Source: Phycisphaerae bacterium (GTDB taxonomy: Bacteria > Chloroflexota > Anaerolineae > 4572-78 > J111). Taken from it: DNA of 64,000 nt. The notes under the pieces were generated by a model, which was not told where the DNA came from, did no database searches, and saw only the letters and a program-made list of their open reading frames with translations. The translations under genes were made by a program, and so were the position numbers. The DNA lies in contig JANQQF010000071.1 of NCBI GenBank assembly GCA_028285035.1, positions 88,774 through 152,773 on the forward strand, in the 5' to 3' direction. The stretch's first letter is position 1. Each line of letters opens with the position of its first letter. Shown here piece by piece: positions 52,544-60,444 of this stretch.

Positions 52544-52801
52544 ATGGATGCACTAAAAAATTTAGATCGAAAAACAAGTCTGATTATTACGATTGTTTTG
52601 GTCATCATTATCGGCTGCCCCTCGCTGTTTTGCTGTCTCTTTGGCACAATCAGCGCAGTGGGTGGTGGTACGTATGAGTTAGGGGCTGAAAGCGGGCAAA
52701 TCAGTCCAGTTGTAGGCATCGGGCTCGTTTGCCTCAGCCTCATCGGCCTAGCTATTCCTGTTGCCACGTGGTTCTTGATGGTTCGCGGGAAAACTGACTA
52801 A
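52544..52801 (+). CDS. small two-helix membrane protein
   Basis: This 85-residue protein has two membrane helices (LIITIVLVIIIGCPSLFCCLFG and VGIGLVCLSLIGLAIPVATWFLM) joined by a short Gly-rich loop. I do not recognise a family. ATG 52544 has AAGGA upstream. A longer frame from 52394 would translate the REP-like element and is rejected. It lies 22 nt before the next membrane gene. Confidence 0.65.
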   Translation: MDALKNLDRKTSLIITIVLVIIIGCPSLFCCLFGTISAVGGGTYELGAESGQISPVVGIGLVCLSLIGLAIPVATWFLMVRGKTD

Positions 52802-52823
52802 CCCTTATTTTGGGAGATATTTT

Positions 52824-53474
52824 ATGAACCAAAATGACCGATTTAGCACAAGCGCAGCCATTCTTTTAGCCATCGTTGCCTTGCTTGGGGCATTGATCGC
52901 CTGGCGAGCGGCGGTCGTCGCTACAGCGGCGGGCGATGCCGATTTCGCGGGGCTAAACGCCAACCTTAATGCCGAGCAAACCCACGTCCTAAACCAAGCG
53001 ATCATGACTGAACACTATCGCCGCTACACCGCCTATCTCCGGCACAATGAGTTAGGCAATCTGATCGCGGCTGACTTGGCCTCCACCCCAGTCGATCGGG
53101 TTGAACAGTTGGATCAGGCCGCGATCCGCTCCTGGGAGATCGCGGCCACACATCAGGATTTTTTCCCAAATCGGTATCTGGACCCAACCGAGGGATACGA
53201 CACTGCCCGTGAGTTAGGCGAAGCCTGGGCCGAGGCCGGACAACAAAAAGACATTGAGCCAGCTCCTCACTTTACCGAAGCGGATCAACTGCGGGCCAAA
53301 TCGACCTGGCTGGTTGGAACCCTAACAATTTTGGGTGTTTCGCTTGTCTTTTTCACCCTAGCCGAGGGGTTGAAGTCCAATCTGATGATGTTGCGTTATG
53401 GGGCCGTTGCCCTTGGTCTTATTTTTATGCTGCTTGGCGGCGGGGCGGCGTTAGTGATTGGTTTATTTGGCTAA
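52824..53474 (+). CDS. membrane protein of unknown function
   Basis: The 216-residue protein has one N-terminal helix (about 9-29), an extracytoplasmic Ala/Asp/Glu-rich middle containing AEQTHVLNQAIMTEHYRRYTAYLRH, and two C-terminal helices (about 155-177 and 184-212). Its layout resembles the N-terminal half of the next protein, so the two probably arose by duplication and may interact in the membrane. No catalytic motif is visible. Confidence 0.65.
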   Translation: MNQNDRFSTSAAILLAIVALLGALIAWRAAVVATAAGDADFAGLNANLNAEQTHVLNQAIMTEHYRRYTAYLRHNELGNLIAADLASTPVDRVEQLDQAAIRSWEIAATHQDFFPNRYLDPTEGYDTARELGEAWAEAGQQKDIEPAPHFTEADQLRAKSTWLVGTLTILGVSLVFFTLAEGLKSNLMMLRYGAVALGLIFMLLGGGAALVIGLFG

Positions 53475-53489
53475 GGCACAGAGGTTACA

Positions 53490-55316
53490 ATGCAAGAGGA
53501 AACAAATCCGGTAGAAGAAGCATCCCCGACAAAGGAAACAAAGAGTTCGGCAGAAAAAGAGGCCGTCAGCCTGACTGATGAGGTCACGGATGAGGTTTTC
53601 GAGGAAGAGGAAGAGCCACCAGCCAAAACATTCGCGGGGCTAGGCGGTCTCTTTAAAGATGAGCCGTTCGAGCGGTTGGTGGCCCTACTCATTGCGCTTG
53701 TTGCCCTGTTGGCGGCCATCATCGGCTTTCTCGAGAGCGATGCCGGGGCCAGAGCGGACCAAGCCAATCGCAATGCCCAGCGTTTTGCCGTCCAGGCGAT
53801 GGGGCGCAACATCAGTGGAGCGACTCGCATTGGCTATGATTGGAGCGACGCCTACCAAACCTGGGTTGAATTGGATACGCTCGCCCTCTCAGCTGACTTC
53901 ATGGGTGACACCACTGCCGTCGCCCGCTTCGAAACGGTGCGGGATCAGATCGAGCCCCTCAGTCCTTTACTCCAGCCCCCCTACTTCGACCCCGCTGGTC
54001 CATTCTCCCCCGATGTGGCTGCGTATGAGGCCGACCTCTATTTGATTGAGGCCACCGCTTTGGCCGAACGATTTGCTGCCGCGGCGGCTCTCGATGATGC
54101 GTGGGATGGCAAGGCCAATCTCTATGTAACCCAACTAACTCTGCTGGCCGTGACCCTTTTTCTGTTTGGCTTGTCGATCACCGTCACGGGCATTGTACGC
54201 TGGCTCTTTCTAGGATCAGGTTTGTTCATCACCGCCATCACTTTTGTTTGGATGCTGGTGACACTGTTATGGCCTGTCCCTGTATTGAACGACCAAGCCA
54301 TCGATGACTACGCGCAAGGTGCAGGGTTAGCCCATCAGGATGATCAAAAAGGGGCAATTGCGGCCTTTAATCGCTCTTTACTCAACACCCCTGACTATGG
54401 CAATGCTTTGTTTGAGCGAGGCAATGCCCATTATGCTTTGGGCGACTATGCCGCTGCTGCGAATGATTTTGAAGCGGCTCAGCAAGCGGGCCGAGATGAC
54501 ATCAACTTGGCCTGGAATTTGGGCTGGATGTACTATCTAATGGGGCGTTTTGATGAGGCCATCCAGATGGACCGTAAAGCTTTGGCAAGTAATCCAGAAC
54601 AAATCGGCCTCCATTTCAACTTAGCTCTGGCCTTGCTCGCCAGCGGAGACATTGAGGCGGCGAAAATCGAGTATAATCGCGCTTTGGACACGGCCAAACG
54701 ACAGGTCAGGATTGCGGTTGAGACCGGGGCTGCGCCGCCAGAGTCGCTATGGTGGTATCTGGAATTCGGGGCTTTTGATTTGGACAGCTTACACGATCAA
54801 CTAACCGGGAACACGCACGCCTGGACTGAAGCCCCGCCAGCCAACACCATCACTGCCTCGAAGGAAATTCAGGAAACCGCTCAAACGCTGTCCCAGCGTA
54901 TTCGGGAGGTAACGGTTGCTTTGGAATATACGGGTGAGCCACCCAAAGGGCTTGTCACCAGCCAAGTTGCCCCCTTCCGGTTTGGGCAGGAAATCTACGA
55001 TGCTGCAGGTAACTTCCTCGATTACGAATACAACGACATTTACCCCTATGGCACTGATGAAGTGCTGATCCTGTTTGAGTATGACCAGATGACAGATGGG
55101 CAAAGCGTGTTGTGGAAAGTTTATCATGAGGGTCTGGAGGATCCATCTTTACGCTTGGTTGAGTTGTGGAGCTTAGGCGAAAGTGGTGAAGCCCAAAAAC
55201 CACTCAGTTTTGCCTGTAGTAACACCTACATCTTTACTCCTGGCCGATACACGGTCGAGATGTATGTTGAATCACGGCTAATGCAACATGGCACGTTTGT
55301 TATTGAGGATGAATAA
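53490..55316 (+). CDS. TPR membrane protein with Ig-like C-terminus
   Basis: This 608-residue protein has an acidic cytoplasmic tail (1-55), a membrane helix (about 65-83), an external helical region, two helices (about 212-262), a TPR block (about 280-400; NALFERGNAHYALGDYAAAANDFEAA and similar) and a C-terminal beta-rich part (about 470-608). That part contains the same W-S-L-G-E ... TPGRYTVEMYVE pattern as the Ig-like repeats of the lipoprotein at 50798. The shared module suggests the two proteins recognise the same structure. Function unknown. Confidence 0.65.
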   Translation: MQEETNPVEEASPTKETKSSAEKEAVSLTDEVTDEVFEEEEEPPAKTFAGLGGLFKDEPFERLVALLIALVALLAAIIGFLESDAGARADQANRNAQRFAVQAMGRNISGATRIGYDWSDAYQTWVELDTLALSADFMGDTTAVARFETVRDQIEPLSPLLQPPYFDPAGPFSPDVAAYEADLYLIEATALAERFAAAAALDDAWDGKANLYVTQLTLLAVTLFLFGLSITVTGIVRWLFLGSGLFITAITFVWMLVTLLWPVPVLNDQAIDDYAQGAGLAHQDDQKGAIAAFNRSLLNTPDYGNALFERGNAHYALGDYAAAANDFEAAQQAGRDDINLAWNLGWMYYLMGRFDEAIQMDRKALASNPEQIGLHFNLALALLASGDIEAAKIEYNRALDTAKRQVRIAVETGAAPPESLWWYLEFGAFDLDSLHDQLTGNTHAWTEAPPANTITASKEIQETAQTLSQRIREVTVALEYTGEPPKGLVTSQVAPFRFGQEIYDAAGNFLDYEYNDIYPYGTDEVLILFEYDQMTDGQSVLWKVYHEGLEDPSLRLVELWSLGESGEAQKPLSFACSNTYIFTPGRYTVEMYVESRLMQHGTFVIEDE

Positions 55317-55337
55317 TTTTCAAATTCACCTCATCAA

Positions 55338-55369
55338 TTTACGATTAATTTACGATCGTCTGATATGCT
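55338..55369 (+). promoter_or_regulatory. 11-bp-phased heptamer box TTTACGA-TTAA-TTTACGA and -10
   Basis: Two perfect TTTACGA heptamers (55338-55344 and 55349-55355) with an 11-bp period, then 8 bp, then TATGCT (55364-55369). The promoter points into a 150-nt segment with no ORF but a strong terminator, annotated as a candidate non-coding RNA. Confidence 0.75.
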
Positions 55370-55375
55370 ATCAAC

Positions 55376-55528
55376 ACGAGGCTGAGGGATGACGTGACCG
55401 TAACGATCACATCCAATAGCATCAAGGTTACGACCCATCCAAACCGGTAGCCTCAGGGACGCCCGAACTTGCATCGCGGTTGTCCCACAGAAGACCTTGT
55501 CACAAGAATCGACGAGGTCTTCTTTTTT
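55376..55528 (+). ncRNA. candidate regulatory non-coding RNA
   Basis: Between the box promoter (-10 at 55364-55369) and a terminator at 55489-55528 lies about 150 nt with no ORF. It can fold: GAGGCT (55378-55383) with AGCCTC (55449-55454), CGTAAC (55399-55404) with GTTACG (55427-55432), GGGAC (55456-55460) with GTCCC (55482-55486). I do not recognise a known RNA family. The 5' end is estimated as 7 nt after the -10. Confidence 0.55.
55489..55528 (+). terminator. rho-independent terminator of the candidate RNA
   Basis: AGAAGACCT (55489-55497) pairs perfectly with AGGTCTTCT (55515-55523), followed by TTTTT (55524-55528). It is a clear terminator in the + direction, and no protein gene ends in front of it within 150 nt. 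Confidence 0.85.
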
Positions 55529-55555
55529 CACCAATCTCTAATCTCCCTTCTAACG

Positions 55556-55587
55556 TTTACGATTAATTTACGCTGATTTGATACCCT
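55556..55587 (+). promoter_or_regulatory. 11-bp-phased heptamer box TTTACGA-TTAA-TTTACGC and -10-like hexamer
   Basis: TTTACGA (55556-55562) and TTTACGC (55567-55573), 11-bp period, then 8 bp, then TACCCT (55582-55587). It lies 35 nt before the first CBS-HEPN gene and should drive the CBS/ABC operon. Confidence 0.65.
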
Positions 55588-55621
55588 GTCGCTGAACGTT
55601 GGCAATGAGGGAGAACAACTA

Positions 55622-56413
55622 ATGCCTATACCGGTCAGAGACCTGTTGATGGGGAAACCCGCCCCAGTCACAATTTGGGAAGAAGCGACGGTTGAGGAGG
55701 CCATTGAACGCTTGCTGAGTCGGGATTTTAACCAACTGCCTGTGGTCGATAGCGCAGGACGACTGAAGGGCATTTTGTCGGAGCAAACGTTACTACGCAC
55801 GTACTTTCACTCGGAAGGCGATGTGAACCTCTACAAGCTGATGGCGAACCACTGTCAAGAGGAAGCCACCACCTTGGGCATTGATGATGATCTCACCGAG
55901 GTGCTTGATGTCCTTCAGGATCGAAAGAACTACGCCATCATTGTCACAGACCCCGAACAACGTCCAGTGGGGATCATCACTCACTATGATATGACCAGCT
56001 ACTTTCGTAATGTCTCTGAAGCCCTAATTTATATCGAAAATATCGAACATACTCTGCGACGCTACATCGAAACGGTCTTTCCAACACCAGAGGCCCGCAA
56101 AAAGGCAGTGATTTTGACCTTTGGTTATGATCGCAAACGTGATCATCGTCCAGCCCGACGTTACCATCTTTTGAGCTTTAACTCACATGTCAAGCTTATT
56201 TTAGATGACGACAATTGGCCTGAATTCCAGGGTGTATTTGAGCCAAAGCCATTATTCGCCAATCTGATGAAGCGGGTTGGCCACGCTCGTAACAAGTTGG
56301 CCCATTTTCGCGGTGAATTAACGAATATCGAGTACGACGGTCTCAAGGCCGCCCGTGATTGGCTCGTGACCAGGCCTGCTCCGATTTCGCCAGGGGTGGG
56401 TCACGAAAAATAA
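55622..56413 (+). CDS. CBS-pair protein with C-terminal HEPN-like domain (copy 1)
   Basis: This 263-residue protein has two CBS domains (about 1-60 and 75-135; FNQLPVVDSAGRLKGILSEQ and YAIIVTDPEQRPVGIITHYDMTSYF), which usually bind adenine nucleotides. The C-terminal part has ALIYIENIEHTLRRYIE and VGHARNKLAHFRGEL, an R-x4-H motif typical of HEPN RNases. A nucleotide-controlled RNase or RNA-binding switch is a reasonable inference. It follows the box promoter at 55556 and is the first gene of a five-gene operon. Confidence 0.8.
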   Translation: MPIPVRDLLMGKPAPVTIWEEATVEEAIERLLSRDFNQLPVVDSAGRLKGILSEQTLLRTYFHSEGDVNLYKLMANHCQEEATTLGIDDDLTEVLDVLQDRKNYAIIVTDPEQRPVGIITHYDMTSYFRNVSEALIYIENIEHTLRRYIETVFPTPEARKKAVILTFGYDRKRDHRPARRYHLLSFNSHVKLILDDDNWPEFQGVFEPKPLFANLMKRVGHARNKLAHFRGELTNIEYDGLKAARDWLVTRPAPISPGVGHEK

Positions 56414-56450
56414 CTCATAGCAAACATCGAACTTTTGGGAGGTTTTTAAT

Positions 56451-57371
56451 ATGCCAGTGCCAGTCAGCCAATTATTAGAAGGAAAACCGATTCCGGTTAC
56501 AATCCGTGAAGATGAAACGGTGCATCAGGCCGTGGAGACTTTGCTCGGTCAGGATTACAACCAATTGCCGGTGGTTGATGATGAGGGTTGCCTCAAAGGC
56601 ATCATCTCCGAGCAAACGATCCTGCGGACTTACTTTCATTCACGCGGGAAAGTGACCTTGTTTGCCTTGACGGTCAACAATTGCCAGGAAACGGCGGCCA
56701 CCTTAACGGTCGATGATGATTTGATCGAGGTCCTTGATCTCCTACATGACCGCAAAAATTATGCCATTATTATTGTCGATGCAGAACAACGACCGGTTGG
56801 TATTTTGACCCACTATGATATGACCAGCTACTTTCGCCAGGTCTCCGAAGCCCTGATCTATGTTGAAAATATCGAGTTGACACTACGGCGTTACATCGAA
56901 ACTGCCTTTCCTGACAAGGAGTCACGGAATAAAGCGGTCATTGAGGCGGTTGGCGTGGACAAGCGAGACCCGATGCGACCCTACCGTTCCTACGGTCATC
57001 TTGGCTTCAAGGATCACATCAATCTCATCGCTGATAAAGACAATTGGCCCAAATTTCAAGGCGTATTTGAACCAAAAGCCTTATTTGAAGAGTTGATGGA
57101 TCAAGCCCGTCGAACCCGCAATTTTCTGGCCCATTTTCGTGGTTCTGCCAGCGATATTCAATTTGATGGCCTCAAAGCTGCCCTCGACTGGCTCGCCACC
57201 CGCCCCGAGCCCATCCCGCCACCACCTGTTGAAAAATCAGAAGCTGAGGAGGCAAACACCCCTGCGACCAAGGCGGTTAGAAAATCAACAAAGAAGAGTG
57301 CCTCCAAGACCGAAGCAAACACTGACAAAGCAACAGCCAAGCAATCTGTGGCTGATCCTGCTGGAAGTTAA
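56451..57371 (+). CDS. CBS-pair protein with C-terminal HEPN-like domain (copy 2)
   Basis: This 306-residue tandem paralogue of the preceding gene has the same CBS pair (YNQLPVVDDEGCLKGIISEQ, YAIIIVDAEQRPVGILTHYD) and the R-x4-H motif in RRTRNFLAHFRG. It differs by a 45-residue Lys/Ala/Thr-rich tail (about 262-306) that resembles a nucleic-acid-binding histone-like tail. AGG lies before the start. The two copies may form a heteromer. Its stop is 4 nt before the ABC permease ATG. Confidence 0.8.
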   Translation: MPVPVSQLLEGKPIPVTIREDETVHQAVETLLGQDYNQLPVVDDEGCLKGIISEQTILRTYFHSRGKVTLFALTVNNCQETAATLTVDDDLIEVLDLLHDRKNYAIIIVDAEQRPVGILTHYDMTSYFRQVSEALIYVENIELTLRRYIETAFPDKESRNKAVIEAVGVDKRDPMRPYRSYGHLGFKDHINLIADKDNWPKFQGVFEPKALFEELMDQARRTRNFLAHFRGSASDIQFDGLKAALDWLATRPEPIPPPPVEKSEAEEANTPATKAVRKSTKKSASKTEANTDKATAKQSVADPAGS

Positions 57372-57375
57372 AGCG

Positions 57376-58167
57376 ATGCGTGTCTACTGGGAAGTCGCCA
57401 AAAAGAATTTTCAGGCGCAGATGGCTTATCGTACCGCCAATATTGCTGGGCTGTTTACCAATCTATTTTTTGGAGTATTACGGGCCTTTCTTTTCATCGC
57501 GCTCTTCGAGGCCCGCCCGCAGGTGGCAGGCTGGACCGTCGGCGATGCCTTGACCTATACCGCCCTCACTCAAGCGTTGTTCACGCCTTTGGCCGTATAC
57601 GGCTGGTGGGCGATGTCCTTGACCATTCCAACCGGGGCCGTCGTGTCCGATTTGAGCCGCCCCTTTGATTTTTTCACCTACTGGTTTGCCAGAGATTTGG
57701 GGCGGGCCATATACCAACTACTGTGGCGGGGACTGCCAGTCATGCTACTCTTTGCCCTTTTCTTTGAGATCAATACGCCAGCCACGCCAGCCCATTATCT
57801 CCTCTTTCTCATCAGCTTGCTCCTGGCCTTGGGTGTCAGCTTTGCCTGGCACTTCGCCGTTAATACCCTAGCCTTTTGGTTTGTGGACATCTATGGTTTG
57901 GGGACCATCCTCTTTATGATCGGCACCTTTTTCTCCGGTTTTGTCATCCCCGTCGACTTCTTTCCACCGTGGCTGGCGGCCATCGCTCAAGCCACCCCCT
58001 TTCCATCGATGATTAATACCCCGATGCAGGTCTATCTGGGTGTCATCAGCGGTCCTGAGTTAATCTGGCGGCTGGCGATGCAGATGATTTGGTTGGTTAG
58101 CCTGATCGGCCTTTCCCAGTGGTTAATCCATCTTGGTCGGCGTAAATTGGTCATTCAAGGAGGCTAA
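57376..58167 (+). CDS. ABC-2 type permease (DUF990-like), subunit 1
   Basis: This 263-residue membrane protein has six helices and the typical DUF990 layout: YWEVAKKNFQAQMAYRTANIAGLFTNL, a middle loop SRPFDFFTYWFARDLGRAIYQ, GTFFSGFVIPVDFFPPW. With the next permease and the ATPase it forms an exporter of the kind known from cyanobacteria, some of which export toxic cations such as viologens. The true substrate is unknown. A longer frame from 57139 lies inside the CBS gene and is rejected. Confidence 0.85.
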   Translation: MRVYWEVAKKNFQAQMAYRTANIAGLFTNLFFGVLRAFLFIALFEARPQVAGWTVGDALTYTALTQALFTPLAVYGWWAMSLTIPTGAVVSDLSRPFDFFTYWFARDLGRAIYQLLWRGLPVMLLFALFFEINTPATPAHYLLFLISLLLALGVSFAWHFAVNTLAFWFVDIYGLGTILFMIGTFFSGFVIPVDFFPPWLAAIAQATPFPSMINTPMQVYLGVISGPELIWRLAMQMIWLVSLIGLSQWLIHLGRRKLVIQGG

Positions 58168-58170
58168 CCC

Positions 58171-58971
58171 GTGACCACACTCAATCTCTACTTCCGGCTG
58201 GTCGGAGCCAGTCTCCGCTCCCAAATGCAATACAAACTTTCCTTTATCGCCCAATTAATCGGCACCTTTTTGATGACCATCATCGATTTTGTCGGTGTCT
58301 TCATCCTATTCCAACGTTTCGACTCGATTGGCGGCTGGGGCTTTGTCGAGGTGGCCTTTCTCTACGGTCTGTCCTCGCTCAGTTTCTCTTTAGCTGAATT
58401 TGTGGTAACGGGCTTTCAGGCCGTACCCCATCTCATCAAACGCGGCGAGTTTGACCGGATTATGATCCGCCCCCTCAGTGCCTTTTTCCAAATTCTGGCC
58501 TTCAAACTGAACCTGCGTCGTCTAGCTAGTCTGGCCCAAGGTTTGGTGATCCTGATTCTGGCCGTGAGCCAACTCGATTTCGCGTTCACCCCCGCCAAGG
58601 GCCTACTTTTTGTCCTGACCATCGTCGGTGGCGCTTTCTTCTTCACCGCTATCTTCATCGCCGGGGCTACCGTCTCCTTTTGGACCGTGGGCAGCATCGA
58701 GGCCGCGAACATCTTCACTTATGGTGGGAGCCAAATGCTCCGTTACCCCTTTCACATCTACCACGAATGGTTGCAACGCCTGTTCACCTTTATCATACCG
58801 ATGATCTTCATCAACTACCTGCCCGCCCTGTTCATTCTCGATAAACCCAACCCCCTCGGCTTTCCCACCAGCATCGCCTTTTTTGCCCCCATCGTTGATG
58901 TCGCCGTTTTGGGTCTCGCTATCTTGTTCTGGCAACAGGGGGTACAACAGTATCAGGGGACGGGATCATAA
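58171..58971 (+). CDS. ABC-2 type permease (DUF990-like), subunit 2
   Basis: The second permease (266 residues, six helices) starts with GTG 58171 after AAGGAGG. It has LYFRLVGASLRSQMQYKLSFIAQLIGTFL, RGEFDRIMIRPLSAFFQIL and IYHEWLQRLFTFIIPMIFINYLPA. It is a partner of subunit 1 and separated from it by 3 nt. Confidence 0.85.
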   Translation: MTTLNLYFRLVGASLRSQMQYKLSFIAQLIGTFLMTIIDFVGVFILFQRFDSIGGWGFVEVAFLYGLSSLSFSLAEFVVTGFQAVPHLIKRGEFDRIMIRPLSAFFQILAFKLNLRRLASLAQGLVILILAVSQLDFAFTPAKGLLFVLTIVGGAFFFTAIFIAGATVSFWTVGSIEAANIFTYGGSQMLRYPFHIYHEWLQRLFTFIIPMIFINYLPALFILDKPNPLGFPTSIAFFAPIVDVAVLGLAILFWQQGVQQYQGTGS

Positions 58972-58989
58972 TCTATATGAGGGTAAACA

Positions 58990-60000
58990 ATGTCACTCAT
59001 CGAAGTCAATAACCTGCACAAAACATTCAAAGTTTATAAACATCATCGCGGCTTGACTGGGGCCGTTCGCAACCTCTTTAGTCGCGAGGCCAAAGAAATC
59101 CACGCCGTCAATGATGTCTCGTTTGCCATTGAAAAAGGCGATTTGGTCGGCTATTTGGGACCAAATGGGGCGGGCAAAAGCACCACGATCAAGATGTTGA
59201 CTGGGCTGCTGGTGCCGACCTCAGGCACGGTCTCTGTGGCGGGGCGCGTGCCTTGGCAGCAGCGTATTCCGCACACCCGAAACATCGGCGTTGTCTTTGG
59301 GCAACGGACCAATCTGTGGTGGGATTTACCCGTCATCGAGAGCCTCGACTTACTCCACCACATCTACGAGGTGCCACATGATCGTTACTTGCAAAATCTC
59401 AAAATCTTCACCGATCTATTGGAAATGGAGCCGTTTATCAACACCCCCGTCCGCAGCCTGAGTCTGGGGCAACGGATGCGAGCCGACATCGCCGCCGCTC
59501 TACTCCACGATCCGCAAATCGTCTTTCTCGATGAGCCAACGATCGGGTTGGACGTCGTCGCCAAAGATCGCATTCGTAGCTTTATCAAACAGATGGACCA
59601 GGAACGGGAGATTACAACCATTCTGACCACCCACGATTTGGGTGATGTGGAAAAATTATCAGAGCGGATCATCATGATCGACCACGGACAGGTGGTCTAT
59701 GATGGGCATCTGGAAGATTTACGAGCACGCTTTGGCGGAGGTCGTCGCTTAACCATTGATTTCGCTGAAACCTACCCCGATGTGACAGTACCTCACACCG
59801 AACTCCTCAGCTTCGAGGGCAAGCGGGCCGTCTATCGCTTCGAACGCCAGAAGATTGGAGCCTCGGCGCTAATCGGTCAAATCGCCGCCAAATTTCAAAT
59901 CGCCGATTTGACCGTAGCCGAACCGGAAACCGAGGATATTGTCCGCCGAATTTATGAGGAAAAGTTATTGATGACTGAGCCGGAATTGGTAGCGGCTTGA
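58990..60000 (+). CDS. ABC exporter ATP-binding protein
   Basis: This 336-residue ATPase has Walker A YLGPNGAGKSTTIKML, a Q-loop near VFGQRTNLWWDLPV, signature LSLGQRMRADIAAAL, Walker B IVFLDEPTIGLDV and the switch His in TTHDLGDVEKLS. The last 85 residues form an extra regulatory domain as in other ABC-2 exporters (NatA-like). It is the last gene of the CBS/ABC operon. Confidence 0.93.
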   Translation: MSLIEVNNLHKTFKVYKHHRGLTGAVRNLFSREAKEIHAVNDVSFAIEKGDLVGYLGPNGAGKSTTIKMLTGLLVPTSGTVSVAGRVPWQQRIPHTRNIGVVFGQRTNLWWDLPVIESLDLLHHIYEVPHDRYLQNLKIFTDLLEMEPFINTPVRSLSLGQRMRADIAAALLHDPQIVFLDEPTIGLDVVAKDRIRSFIKQMDQEREITTILTTHDLGDVEKLSERIIMIDHGQVVYDGHLEDLRARFGGGRRLTIDFAETYPDVTVPHTELLSFEGKRAVYRFERQKIGASALIGQIAAKFQIADLTVAEPETEDIVRRIYEEKLLMTEPELVAA

Positions 60001-60098
60001 GGGGATGAGGTAAAGAACATAGTTATAGCAGGAAGGATGGAAAATGAGGCGAAATTCAACCTTCCAATCTTCTACCCTTCCAGATAAAGAGATTTTTT

Positions 60099-60440
60099 AT
60101 GCTTGAAATCCCAAACCCAACCGAACCTAACGATCTCCAAACTGATCGGCCCACCTGGGTCTTTATTTGGCTACTGACTTCCCAAGCGCTGACACTGTTG
60201 TCATATTTACCGTGGCTCTTGCTGATGAGTTGGATGTATTTGGTCTATATCAACGAAGATCCCAGCATCGTTTATACTGGATGCTGCGTGTCAATCCTGC
60301 CTTGGCTGAGCCTGATCCTAGCCTGGGTCTTTTATCACCGACAGCGATATACCCTGGCCGTTATTTGCACAACGCTCCCCTTGTTTTTCGCCGTTCCAGT
60401 GTTGGGGGTGACAGTTTGGGTAATTTTCGATACTTTGTAA
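60099..60440 (+). CDS. small multi-helix membrane protein
   Basis: The 113-residue protein has three hydrophobic helices (about 20-50, 58-78 and 86-110) after a short Pro-rich N-terminus. I do not recognise a family. Its stop lies 4 nt from the stop of the convergent MFS gene. Confidence 0.55.
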   Translation: MLEIPNPTEPNDLQTDRPTWVFIWLLTSQALTLLSYLPWLLLMSWMYLVYINEDPSIVYTGCCVSILPWLSLILAWVFYHRQRYTLAVICTTLPLFFAVPVLGVTVWVIFDTL

Positions 60441-60444
60441 CAAT

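Noticed and set aside
57139..57375. Upstream extension of the first ABC permease frame
   Set aside because: It lies in the C-terminal coding part of the second CBS gene and is Pro/Arg-rich shadow sequence.
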